Assembly (NCBI GenBank): GCA_002436415.1
Contig: DJMA01000022.1
Span: forward strand, 1 to 46,693
DNA length: 46,693 nt
DNA from: Bdellovibrionaceae bacterium UBA6502
GTDB taxonomy: Bacteria; Bdellovibrionota; Bdellovibrionia; Bdellovibrionales; UBA840
Direction of reading: 5' to 3'
This document shows, in pieces, positions 32,337 to 40,603 of the stretch. The notes beneath the pieces are model-generated. The model was not told the DNA's origin. It saw only the letters and a program-made list of their open reading frames with translations, and made no database searches. Every line of letters starts with the position of its first letter. Position 1 is the first letter of the stretch. Both the position numbers and the translations under genes were made by a program.

Positions 32337-33123
32337 CATCAAAAAAATAAAAATGAAATGTAAAGCCTTTCTAATCGCTGATTCCATTGACACGAAAAGT
32401 TTGCCTAGCGAACGACAGTTTCGAGACGCTAGTCTTTTAAGAGCAGGAAAAAACATTTTCTTCGTATTTCCTTTTGGAGCTATTGTAGCCTGGGGAGACG
32501 GAGGCATTAGTGACGCTCTTTTACTTCTAAAAGACTATATGACTAATCCCTATACGCAAGAAAGGTTTATCACGGACCTTTTTGAAGTAGATAATTCTAG
32601 CGAGTCGAATAAGTTGATCTTTCAAGATACAATTTACCTAAAGGGCTTAGCTGATGATGACCTCATTAAGCTTTCCTTATCGCATTCCATTGCACAATCA
32701 ATGCGATTGAATCACCTAGAGGATCTAATCTTAGAAAGTATTAAGAGAATTAGCCATGTCCCACAAGACCTTGCCAGCCACGGAAAAATCAAAGAAGGGA
32801 AAGTGGAAATTTCGAAAATGCAGGGCCACCTTTATTTATTGAAAAGTAAGATTAGTTGGGAACATTCCGTTTTAGACACTCCAGAATTTTTTTGGGAATA
32901 CCCTGAATATGATGAATACTATCATAAGATGAACCATTACCTAGAACTTGCTCCTCGATTAGAAATTCTAAATCACAAAACAGCAAGCATTGATGAGATT
33001 CTATCTATTTTATCAAATGAGTTGAACCACCGCCACTCAAGTAAATTAGAATGGGTGATTATCTGGTTAATTATGTTTGAAATCATAATCTTTTTCTTAA
33101 AAGATATTTTTAAAGTAATTTAA
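32332..33123 (+). CDS. RMD1/DUF155 family protein
   Basis: Protein of 263 residues of the RMD1 (YagE, DUF155) family. Family features in order: FFVFPFGAIVAWG (about 44-56), LSLSHSIAQSMRLNHLEDLI, then RISHVPQDLASHGK, LDTPEFFWEYPEYDEYY (about 183-199), RLEILNHK and a C-terminal single membrane helix (LEWVIIWLIMFEIIIFFL). Members are tail-anchored membrane proteins; eukaryotic ones act in meiosis or the mitochondrial envelope, and the bacterial role is unknown. Start uncertain: GTG at 32332 has AGAGG 12 bases upstream, while ATG at 32353 has no signal. A strong hairpin follows the stop. Confidence 0.85.
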   Translation: MHIKKIKMKCKAFLIADSIDTKSLPSERQFRDASLLRAGKNIFFVFPFGAIVAWGDGGISDALLLLKDYMTNPYTQERFITDLFEVDNSSESNKLIFQDTIYLKGLADDDLIKLSLSHSIAQSMRLNHLEDLILESIKRISHVPQDLASHGKIKEGKVEISKMQGHLYLLKSKISWEHSVLDTPEFFWEYPEYDEYYHKMNHYLELAPRLEILNHKTASIDEILSILSNELNHRHSSKLEWVIIWLIMFEIIIFFLKDIFKVI

Positions 33124-33145
33124 AATCCTTTATAAACGCTTAGAT

Positions 33146-33192
33146 TATATATCCTGAAAGTGACCAAAAAAGTCATTACTTCAGGATATATA
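33146..33192. terminator. Strong hairpin after the RMD1-family gene
   Basis: TATATATCCTGAA (33146-33158) pairs perfectly over 13 bases with 33180-33192; a further six pairs (AGTGAC with GTCATT, one wobble) continue inward to a loop of CAAAAAA. It begins 22 bases after the stop. No T-run follows, so it may be a transcript 3'-end or processing structure, or an operator. Confidence 0.6.
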
Positions 33193-33202
33193 CACTTTGA
33201 GA

Positions 33203-33279
33203 TTTTCCACAGTTTTTCCATAGTTTTTCCACAGTTTTAAAAAAACTCAAACATCCCTTTCACTTCCCTGTTTTCCACA
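33203..33279 (+). promoter_or_regulatory. Four DnaA-box-like repeats, three in 11-bp phase
   Basis: TTTTCCACA at 33203-33211, TTTTCCATA at 33214-33222, TTTTCCACA at 33225-33233 and TTTTCCACA at 33271-33279, all in the same orientation. TTTTCCACA fits the relaxed DnaA-box pattern TTWTNCACA. The first three repeat every 11 bases, so they lie on one face of the helix. They precede the lipoprotein gene at 33327 and could control it, or titrate DnaA. Confidence 0.45.
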
Positions 33280-33326
33280 TTTTTTGGTGCCAGCATTGCT
33301 ATTTAAAAGCTTGCAAGGAGACAGAA

Positions 33327-33884
33327 ATGAATTTGTTAAAAAAACTTTTAAACTTAATACTAATCGCCGTATTACCTTTATTTAACATTGCCTGCGGAAG
33401 CGGAGACAGCTCAGGAACAAACTCTACAAGCTTTTACTATTCAAGTGGAAGTTGCTTCAATGGAAGCACAGGAGCTGTGGTTAACTATTCTTACTGTAGC
33501 TATTACACCTCCAATGGCTACTGTTATTCAACCGATACCAATGAACAAGTCACTACAAGTTATTGCTCTAGCACAAGCTCTAGTAACTACTATACCTCCA
33601 ATGGCTATTGCTATGACTCAACTACAGGATACATTGTAAGTTCGAGCTTATGTTCTTCAAGCAGTACAAGCTATTATTGGCAAAACGGATATTGTTACAG
33701 CTCAAGCACCGGGTACATTGTAAGTAACAGTAACTGTAGCACAACCAGCTCAGGAACAAGTTCATGTTATGGCACCTACTACACCTACTATTACTACACT
33801 TTTGTTGCTGTAACTTGTAGTGGCAGTAACTGTAGCGGACAATACCTTTATAACTCTTCCGGTAGCCCTGTGTATTGCCAGTAG
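33327..33884 (+). CDS. Tyr/Ser/Cys-rich repeat lipoprotein
   Basis: Lipoprotein of 185 residues. The signal ends in LPLFNIAC (C23), followed by GSGDSSGTNS. The mature part is built of about four repeats of roughly 28 residues with the pattern YYTSNGYCYDSTTGYIVSSS and then LCSSSS; composition is dominated by Ser, Tyr, Cys, Thr and Gly, with almost no charged residue. The ATG has AAGGAG upstream. Cys occur in pairs per repeat, so a disulfide- or dityrosine-linked surface fibre is conceivable, but that is inference. DnaA-box-like repeats lie upstream and a terminator follows. Confidence 0.75.
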   Translation: MNLLKKLLNLILIAVLPLFNIACGSGDSSGTNSTSFYYSSGSCFNGSTGAVVNYSYCSYYTSNGYCYSTDTNEQVTTSYCSSTSSSNYYTSNGYCYDSTTGYIVSSSLCSSSSTSYYWQNGYCYSSSTGYIVSNSNCSTTSSGTSSCYGTYYTYYYYTFVAVTCSGSNCSGQYLYNSSGSPVYCQ

Positions 33885-33914
33885 TGTTTAGCAAATTCTT
33901 GCATAATGGAACTT

Positions 33915-33948
33915 GAATGGATCAGTGAAACTGGTCCATTCTCATTTT
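33915..33948 (+). terminator. Intrinsic terminator
   Basis: GAATGGATCAG, loop TGAAA, CTGGTCCATTC (11 pairs with one G-T), then TCATTTT, 30 bases after the repeat-lipoprotein stop. Confidence 0.8.
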
Positions 33949-34086
33949 GAGAAAGACATTTTATTAATAAAAACAATGTCTTAAAAAAATAACTTACTTT
34001 TTTCATTTTAAATTTTACTTCCATAATTGCTCAATAATTCCCCTTCAATATAGTAAATGATCAAGCATCTCAGAAAGGAGAAATGT

Positions 34087-34668
34087 ATGAACAAATTAAA
34101 AACAAGCCTAAGTCTAATTAGTGCATTAGTAATAACAAATCCTGCTTACTCACGTCCTCAAGGCCCACCACCACTTTCTGTGGAAGTAGAAAACTGCCTT
34201 ATCGAAAGTGTTGGCAGCCTCTCCGCCCTTGAAGAACTGAGTCACGAAGACCGCAGAAGCTTGCTGTCTAGCTGCGGAGCGGAAGGTCCTGGACAAAAAC
34301 CTCCACGACTTCAGCTCTCTGAAGAAGATCAAGCATGTTTGGATGGAAAAATTGATAAAACAGATAGTAGACCTTCTCGAGAAGATTTCGATGCAGCATT
34401 GGAAAGCTGCGGAATCGAAAGACCCACTCCCCCGTCTGACATGGTAATGAATGTTAAAAGTTTGGAGGAAATAGAAAGTTTAATCTCTAAATTTGAACAA
34501 AGCTCTAATCCTGGTGAGCAAGCTCATATTAAAAGAGTCTTAAAAGATAGCTTCTATGAATTAAACGACGAAGACTTAAAAGATAGAATTAGAACATTTT
34601 TAGTAAGTAAAATTAAATCAAGTAATCCAGTTGCTGTAAACCAAACAACAGCTCTGGCTTCACAATAA
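34087..34668 (+). CDS. Secreted Cys-pair protein, first gene of a two-component operon
   Basis: Protein of 193 residues from the ATG at 34087, which has AAAGGAG seven bases upstream; the ATG at 34057 has none. Signal peptide to about residue 22 (NPAYS). The mature part begins RPQGPPPLSVE and holds two copies of a Cys-pair motif: C37 to C63 (ending SSCGAEGP) and C84 to C108 (LSEEDQACLDG to ESCGIERP). The next gene encodes a third copy. A helical region follows. The 'LSxEDQ' element recalls the LTxxQ motif of Spy/CpxP/ZraP periplasmic proteins, a resemblance only. 27 bp to the next gene. Confidence 0.7.
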   Translation: MNKLKTSLSLISALVITNPAYSRPQGPPPLSVEVENCLIESVGSLSALEELSHEDRRSLLSSCGAEGPGQKPPRLQLSEEDQACLDGKIDKTDSRPSREDFDAALESCGIERPTPPSDMVMNVKSLEEIESLISKFEQSSNPGEQAHIKRVLKDSFYELNDEDLKDRIRTFLVSKIKSSNPVAVNQTTALASQ

Positions 34669-34695
34669 TAGGTTTCGGCCCCGGAGGAATTTCAA

Positions 34696-35694
34696 ATGAA
34701 AATCAAAATGATCCCCAAATTTTCCCTAATGCTTTTCATATCTAGTGTTTTCATAGTCAATTTCCCAATTATGGCGGAAGTTCCTCCGGGACCGATGAAC
34801 CTTAGTTCAGAACAAAAGTCTTGCATAGACGAATACAAAGAAAGCGATCGACCTGAGCCAAGCGAAATGCAAAAACTATTTGATCTATGTGGGATAGAAG
34901 CACCTAAATTTGGGCTAGATAAAAAAACAAAACCAAAAAAGCCCAATAAAACCGAAGCCTCTAGTCTTGAGGACTGTGATTGTGAAGAGGATAGTATACT
35001 GGTTAAAAACACCGAAAAGATTGAAGAGCTTCTTGAGAAGATCGAAGAATTAGAAGAAAAAAACAAAAAACTTGCGAAGAACAACGATAGAGATGAATCT
35101 AGAAAAAGAAGAGCTCGTCGCGATTTACCAGATGATGAAGATTTTGATGAAGACGAAGCTCCTTCAAGAAAAAGATCCAATGCCAGACAACAAGGAGAGA
35201 CTAGTCTCTTAGATAACATTTATGCGGGTTATAGAGGAAATCGCTCTAAGACCCTGAACTCACAAAGCTCTTACCTCTCCGGAAATCAAAACACTTACTA
35301 CAATCCTAGTAACCCCTATGCCTACGCTATGACTGATTTAATGGGTAGCGGTATGGGTATGAGCTCCATGAATATGAATTCAAGCATGGGTATGGGAATG
35401 AGTATGGGTTCAAACTTAGGAATGGGCTCTAGCTTTGGCATGGGCACTGGTATGGGTATGAATATGGGAATGGGAATGGGCATGAGCGCCGGTATGGGCC
35501 TTGGTTCTAGTATGATGGGATACTCATCAATGCCAAGCTACTCTATGAACAGCTATAGCGCCTATAACTCTTATCCAAACTACTACAGTTATCCTAGTAG
35601 TAATTATGCAACGAGTGGGATGAGTATGGGTCTTGGAGCAAGTTTTGGTTTAGGCATGGGTACAGGAATGGGATATTCCTACTACGGCTATTGA
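34696..35694 (+). CDS. Secreted protein with Met/Gly-rich tail
   Basis: Protein of 332 residues with a signal peptide (to about residue 27, PIMAE). Residues 28-70 carry the same Cys-pair motif as the previous gene: VPPGPMNLSSEQKSC (C43) to LCGIEAP (C65). Then a CDC pair (C94, C96), a short coiled coil (KIEELLEKIEELEEKNKK, 108-125), a basic-acidic linker, and from about 215 a low-complexity run of MG/GM repeats (over 30 Met), ending in Tyr/Ser-rich sequence. Met-rich stretches can bind Cu(I) or resist oxidation; neither is shown here. The ATG follows CCGGAGG. Followed after 25 bp by the response regulator. Confidence 0.7.
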   Translation: MKIKMIPKFSLMLFISSVFIVNFPIMAEVPPGPMNLSSEQKSCIDEYKESDRPEPSEMQKLFDLCGIEAPKFGLDKKTKPKKPNKTEASSLEDCDCEEDSILVKNTEKIEELLEKIEELEEKNKKLAKNNDRDESRKRRARRDLPDDEDFDEDEAPSRKRSNARQQGETSLLDNIYAGYRGNRSKTLNSQSSYLSGNQNTYYNPSNPYAYAMTDLMGSGMGMSSMNMNSSMGMGMSMGSNLGMGSSFGMGTGMGMNMGMGMGMSAGMGLGSSMMGYSSMPSYSMNSYSAYNSYPNYYSYPSSNYATSGMSMGLGASFGLGMGTGMGYSYYGY

Positions 35695-35719
35695 CCAGCC
35701 CCCCTAGGAGAGGTTTATA

Positions 35720-36409
35720 ATGAATTATCAGGAACAAATTATGAAAGCATTAATCGTTGAAGATGATCCTGGAATTGCTAGGACTCTACAAGTAAATCTC
35801 GAATTGGAAGGCTTTGAAAGCTTCTGGGTAAGCAGTTTAAGCCAAGCCTTTGAAAAAGAGTCTCAACATAAAATCGACCTCGTCCTTCTTGACCTTGGAT
35901 TAGGAACGGAAAGTGGATTTAAGTTTCTAGAACATATGGTCGCCAAAGAATCCCGTGTACCTGTAATTATACTCTCCGCCCAGACGGATGAAGAGTCTGT
36001 TGTCAAAGGCCTAGAAATGGGCGCGAAAGATTATCTAAGAAAACCTTTCGGCACTAAAGAGCTAATTGCTAGAATCAAATCCGTCACTAAAATCCCTCAA
36101 AAACACGACGAAAAAATCAATTACGCTGGGCTTTGCATTTTAACGAACAAACGCAGCATTCAATACAATGAGAGACATATTAATTTAAATCGCAGAGAAT
36201 TCGATATCCTTAATTTCTTAATTGAAAATGCTGATAATATTGTAAGCAGAGAAACACTAGTACAAGCCATTGATAAAGACGCCGAAATATTTGATCGCAC
36301 CATTGATTCTCATATTAGTCATTTGAGAAAAAAATTAAAAAAAGAACAAGTGGATAGCATTAAAATCTCATCCGTTTATGGAGTTGGATATCGTTTGGAG
36401 AAACGATGA
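35720..36409 (+). CDS. OmpR-family response regulator
   Basis: Cytoplasmic transcription factor of 229 residues. Receiver domain 8-120: acidic pair E14-D15-D16 in VEDD, phosphoacceptor D58 (LVLLDLG), T/S at SAQ (86), K108 (YLRKPF). C-terminal winged helix from about 130, ending in VYGVGYRLEK, the OmpR/PhoB signature. The start ATG at 35720 has AGGAGAGG, better than the internal ATG at 35741. It overlaps the kinase gene by four bases (ATGA), so the two are coupled. It may control the two exported-protein genes in front of it in the same operon. Confidence 0.9.
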   Translation: MNYQEQIMKALIVEDDPGIARTLQVNLELEGFESFWVSSLSQAFEKESQHKIDLVLLDLGLGTESGFKFLEHMVAKESRVPVIILSAQTDEESVVKGLEMGAKDYLRKPFGTKELIARIKSVTKIPQKHDEKINYAGLCILTNKRSIQYNERHINLNRREFDILNFLIENADNIVSRETLVQAIDKDAEIFDRTIDSHISHLRKKLKKEQVDSIKISSVYGVGYRLEKR

Positions 36410-38034
36410 TTCACTGGCGCCTTCTCAGAAAATACATAATTTGGAGCACCATCTCTCTATTGGCCTTTGTTCTATTGGGCTACTACATCAATCAAATGGT
36501 CTTTCGTTTTCTTCACAATATGGATCGAGAACAAGCTAAAGACAAAAGGTTTGCGCCAGTATTTCTTGCAAAATTGGTAGATAATCTAGAGGGAAATTCA
36601 ATCCAAGAAAAAGTAAAGCTTTTTACTGAAATTCACTCTGGTATGGATCGTGGCTTTTTTAATTTTCTCCTTTTTGATAGTGATGGCCAACTTGTCTACG
36701 GAAAAGCAGTTAGAGAAATTGACTGGGAGCAAATAAAAGACAAATTACCAAAAAAAGAATACGAAGCCTACAGCATTGACCAAAATCACCTACCTATGCC
36801 GATGCATGGACCAGGTTTCGAGCTATCTCCACCAAGGCATGGTAATCGCCCCCCTCCCAGATCGGGCTTTCAAGCTGACGGCAACAGACCACGCAACTCA
36901 CCTCCTGAAGCTTTTGGACCTCCGCCAGGGCAAGGGCCGCCTAGAGGTTTCGAAAAAAGTGATCACCTAATTCGGCTAAAAAACAATTATTTTTTGTACC
37001 TGGAAAATACAATGGGGGAGCTTCCAAAGACAGGAATGCACTTTCAACCAAGTATCTATAGAAAATGGATTCCCTGGATTTCAAGCATCTCCTTATTTGT
37101 GTCCTTATTGTTCGGGGTTATATTTAGCTTATCATTGGTATATTTCTCCATGAAAAAAGGTGTCATACAAGCGGATCGAGTCATCTCTGACATTCAATCT
37201 GGAAACCTAAAAGCTAGGTTTAAAATAAGCCGTAAAGATGCCTTTGGTGATGCCATGAGAAGGTTTAACTTCATGGCTGATGAAATTGAAAAATTAGTAC
37301 AAAGCCTTAAAGAGTCTGAAACCGCCAAAAACAAACTTTTGCAAGAACTTGCTCATGATCTTAGAACTCCTATTGCTTCCCTAAAGGGATTGTTGGAAAC
37401 ATTGTTATCAAAGTGGCAACATTTAAGTGTCGAGCTAAGAGAAGAATTTCTACAGCTATCTTTAAGTGAGGTAAACTATTTTGCAAAGCTTGTTGAAGAC
37501 CTATTATTTCTCTCACAAATGCAAGACAGCTCCTATACCGCTGAGAAAAAAGCAGTTAACATAGTTGATGTCTTAACTGAACAAGTAGACAATTGTTCCA
37601 CTCGCTACAAAAGCTTAGGAAAAGAAATTAGCTTAGAATATGAACCGCCAGAAGATTTGTATGCATTTGCCAATCCACATCTTTTAAAACGACTATTCGT
37701 CAATGCTCTGGATAACTTTTTTTCTTTCGCTGAAAGTAAAGTAGCCATTGAATTAAAAGAGTTTGATGATTCTGTTTTGATACGAATTAGCGATGACGGC
37801 CCAGGATTCCCAAGTGAACAGCTTGAAAATTTTGGCAAGAAAAAAGCATCGAGAAGCATTCAAAGCAATAGTCAAAATGGTAGAATTTCTGTGGGAATTG
37901 GTAGCCTTGTAATGAGTAAAATTGTTGAAAATCACAATGGGAAATTAGTTCCTAAAAACTTAGTTTCAAATAATGATTTGGTGCAAGGAGCTCAACTAGA
38001 AATTTACCTAGAAAAATACCAAAAGCCTACATGA
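36406..38034 (+). CDS. Sensor histidine kinase with Pro/His/Met-rich periplasmic loop
   Basis: Membrane kinase of 542 residues. Membrane helices at about 11-35 and 222-247 flank a periplasmic domain in which residues 129-181 are very rich in Pro, Gly, Arg, His and Met (MPMHGPGFELSPPRHGNRPP, then GPPPGQGPPRG). HAMP at about 250-300, dimerisation domain with H317 (LAHDLRTP), N-box NALDN, G1 box DDGPGFP and G2 box VGIGSLV, so the kinase looks active. The loop may sense metal or the similarly Pro-rich exported proteins of the same operon; inference. Its 3' end overlaps the convergent kinase gene by eight bases. Confidence 0.9.
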   Translation: MIHWRLLRKYIIWSTISLLAFVLLGYYINQMVFRFLHNMDREQAKDKRFAPVFLAKLVDNLEGNSIQEKVKLFTEIHSGMDRGFFNFLLFDSDGQLVYGKAVREIDWEQIKDKLPKKEYEAYSIDQNHLPMPMHGPGFELSPPRHGNRPPPRSGFQADGNRPRNSPPEAFGPPPGQGPPRGFEKSDHLIRLKNNYFLYLENTMGELPKTGMHFQPSIYRKWIPWISSISLFVSLLFGVIFSLSLVYFSMKKGVIQADRVISDIQSGNLKARFKISRKDAFGDAMRRFNFMADEIEKLVQSLKESETAKNKLLQELAHDLRTPIASLKGLLETLLSKWQHLSVELREEFLQLSLSEVNYFAKLVEDLLFLSQMQDSSYTAEKKAVNIVDVLTEQVDNCSTRYKSLGKEISLEYEPPEDLYAFANPHLLKRLFVNALDNFFSFAESKVAIELKEFDDSVLIRISDDGPGFPSEQLENFGKKKASRSIQSNSQNGRISVGIGSLVMSKIVENHNGKLVPKNLVSNNDLVQGAQLEIYLEKYQKPT

Positions 38035-40315
38035 AAAAACTATTAAGAGGTTTTTTCGATTTTGTTTTTGCTTCAGGCCAGGTAAATATATAAGTTCTTA
38101 CACTGGCTTTACCCCATGAAACCACTAGTCGCCCACCATGCTTATTAATTAGTTTTCTAGCTATGCTTAGCTCAATGCTTTCGGTCTTAAATTTATTTTG
38201 CACAGAATAACTAGAGAGCTCAGTACTTTGATTTTCATTAATTACGACCGCTGGCTTAGAAATGGAATCATCTTTGACTTCAAAGCGAGCAATACCACCT
38301 TGCGATTCTGCCTTGATCCAAATGTTTTTTTCAATAGTATTATTTAACAGAAAAGAGTCCTCTAAAATACATTGAAAAACCTTTTCAATGGCATTGCTAG
38401 ACAATTTAAAAGATTCCGACCCATTCACATAGTGTATTTTTAAGTCCTGCCTATCTTTATTTTCATTGACCGCTTTATTCACCAGAGTTTCTAGTTCATA
38501 GTCTCCTTGGGTTTCTTCTAGCTTGTCCAATGTTAAATAGTCTCTAAAAGAACGAAGTCTTTCGTAAAGTAGAGATATTTTTTGTTTTATATCTTTCAGA
38601 TATAGCTGGGACTCTTCTGCGATATGACTCTCTTTTATCTTGGAAATTTCTAGTTTGATGTCTTTAAGCGGTTCTTCAAAATCATGCAGAACCACCTCAT
38701 TAAACACCTCTAGCTCTTGCTTGTTTGCCTTGAGATGATTAAAGGCCTTGAGAAGCTTTTCTTCATTCTTTTTTCTTTTACTAATGTCTCTAATAACACC
38801 AATAAAAATTACTTTTTTACCAACTATTACTTCCTCAACAGAAAGCTCAATGGGGAATAGTTCATTGTCCATTTTTTTGGCTACTAACTCTCTTTTTTGC
38901 CCAATAACCTTAGCCTCCATAGTTTCAAAATACCTTTCAAGAAAGTAATCATGATTATCGGCATACTCTTGTGGCATTAGAATAGAAACATTTTTGCCGA
39001 TCAAATAAGATAGTTCATAGCCAAACATTTTTTCTACAGACTGATTGCAACTTAAAATAATTCCTTTAGAGCTAATACTAATTACTCCATCGGCAATATT
39101 GTTCAAGATAGTTTCGCTTTTCGTGAAATTTTCGTGCAATTCATCTGCCAGTTCTTTAAATGACTCTGCCAAAAAACCAAGCTCACTCGGCAAATTAGTA
39201 TCTACATAAAGCTTATGCGAATGTTTTTTGGCATTTAATATTTTTCTCGTCATGGTTTTTAAAGGTTTTAATAAACTTTGACTCAACATTAAAAACAAGA
39301 AGCTAAAGCTTAATATGATTCCAAGACATAGTAGTAAATTTCTACGCAATAAATTATCATATTCAAAAAAAAGATTCTCTCTAGGAAAGATTAACTTTAC
39401 ATATAGGTAATCTTTTGGATCCTGGGAATTGTAATAGTATTTATTAAAAAAGCTTACCCAATCCTCTGTTTCAATTAAGCCTGAATCCTCTTCGGAACTT
39501 AGCACTTTTGGTGCAACCTTAAAATCAGGATTGAGCTTGTCTTTAAATTGAAGTCTCGTAAATTTATCATCTAATTCTCTAGTGATGTGAGAACCAGTAT
39601 TAGTACCAACTTCTATTTTCGCGTTCAGAGATATCTTAGGCATATATTTCATCAGGAACTTTTCAAAATCTAAGTTGATCACAAAAAAACCAAACATTTC
39701 TTCTGTCTGATCCTTATAGATTGGGTAAACAGCTCTCAAGGTAACTGTTTTTTCACTCGTAACTTCACCGTGCTCTCTATTAAGAGTTATATCCGAAAAG
39801 TAGATATTTCCTTTTTGTAGGCCTAGTGAATTTTTGAAGTAAGGTTCATTAGCCTTTTTTTGCAATTTTGATTCTTCAATACGATAAATGCGTGATGAAT
39901 CTCGATCAACTCGTACAAGCTCTTTACCGCCGTTAGCAAGCTCTATGTAACGTAATTGGGTGTAATAATCGTTTTCTCTAAGGATAGAGATAAAGATTGT
40001 GGCCAAACGATCTTTCCATGTATGTAGCTTAGAGCCATCTTTCGGGTCTTTTCCAGAATTATCAATGCTTCTGATGATGCCCTGAAAAGGAGGTGTTGCA
40101 GATGTGATTCTTGAAAAAGCCTCAACACTCATAAAAGCGTTCTCAAGATTTTTAGAATACAGACGAGTTTCATTGCGAAGGCGATCTTCTACGGACTTTC
40201 TTGTAAAATCAGAAAAATCAAAATAAAGTAAGCTGCCTAGAACTAACATCAGAGAACAAACAAACACAAAAAAATAAATGCTTATCTTGGCGTTTATTGA
40301 TATTTTGTTGCCCAA
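38027..40315 (-). CDS. Cache-PAS sensor kinase with degenerate ATPase domain
   Basis: Membrane protein of 762 residues. Helix at 11-30, extracytoplasmic dCache-like domain at about 35-320, second helix at about 326-346, HAMP-like linker, PAS domain at 399-515 (NIADGVISISSKG, FIGVIRDIS), then a helical domain with LHDFEEPLKDI (H544), the phosphoacceptor of the 'HDLxEPL' type. The C-terminal ATPase region is eroded: the N-box reads FQCILEDS with no Asn, G1 is KDDSISK in place of DxGxG, and no G2 glycine pair is seen. It may be an inactive or ATP-independent sensor partner. The start is TTG with GGAGG at five bases. Convergent with the operon kinase. Confidence 0.8.
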   Translation of the reverse strand: MGNKISINAKISIYFFVFVCSLMLVLGSLLYFDFSDFTRKSVEDRLRNETRLYSKNLENAFMSVEAFSRITSATPPFQGIIRSIDNSGKDPKDGSKLHTWKDRLATIFISILRENDYYTQLRYIELANGGKELVRVDRDSSRIYRIEESKLQKKANEPYFKNSLGLQKGNIYFSDITLNREHGEVTSEKTVTLRAVYPIYKDQTEEMFGFFVINLDFEKFLMKYMPKISLNAKIEVGTNTGSHITRELDDKFTRLQFKDKLNPDFKVAPKVLSSEEDSGLIETEDWVSFFNKYYYNSQDPKDYLYVKLIFPRENLFFEYDNLLRRNLLLCLGIILSFSFLFLMLSQSLLKPLKTMTRKILNAKKHSHKLYVDTNLPSELGFLAESFKELADELHENFTKSETILNNIADGVISISSKGIILSCNQSVEKMFGYELSYLIGKNVSILMPQEYADNHDYFLERYFETMEAKVIGQKRELVAKKMDNELFPIELSVEEVIVGKKVIFIGVIRDISKRKKNEEKLLKAFNHLKANKQELEVFNEVVLHDFEEPLKDIKLEISKIKESHIAEESQLYLKDIKQKISLLYERLRSFRDYLTLDKLEETQGDYELETLVNKAVNENKDRQDLKIHYVNGSESFKLSSNAIEKVFQCILEDSFLLNNTIEKNIWIKAESQGGIARFEVKDDSISKPAVVINENQSTELSSYSVQNKFKTESIELSIARKLINKHGGRLVVSWGKASVRTYIFTWPEAKTKSKKPLNSFFM
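38033..38057. terminator. Possible bidirectional terminator in overlapping gene ends
   Basis: GAAAAAAC at 38033-38040 pairs with GTTTTTTC at 38050-38057, with a nine-base loop, where the two convergent kinase genes overlap. The A and T runs on each side would serve either strand. Confidence 0.45.
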
Positions 40316-40603
40316 TCAGTCCTCCATAAATCCTGTATTTCAAAAATACAATTCAGCATTGAAAAAGTGAAGTTTAAAAATTCATAGGGAAAGTATTTAT
40401 TTTTATCTCTATCTCAATAGCCATTTTAATCGTTCAGAGGAAAAATAACCAAGCCTTAATGTTAACAAAACTTTACAATCTCATAAAGAGACGCTTTGTT
40501 TACAAAACAGTCAAATCTCTTACTGAAAGCTACAAATCTCTAAACCCTAGACCACAAATCGCCGAAAAGTAAAGTGACAGTTGCTTGTAATTTTGGAGTT
40601 TCA

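Noticed and set aside
33203..33279. Short repeats as a CRISPR array
   Set aside because: Units are 9-11 bp with no spacers of even length, and no cas gene is present.
33622..33894. Cys-rich minus-strand open frame opposite the Tyr/Ser/Cys-repeat lipoprotein
   Set aside because: It mirrors the repetitive coding sequence of the plus strand and has no ribosome binding site or signal peptide.
34692..35219. Long Ser-rich minus-strand open frame opposite the Met/Gly-rich protein gene
   Set aside because: Ser-rich composition is the expected antisense reading of Lys/Glu-rich codons; no start signal is present.
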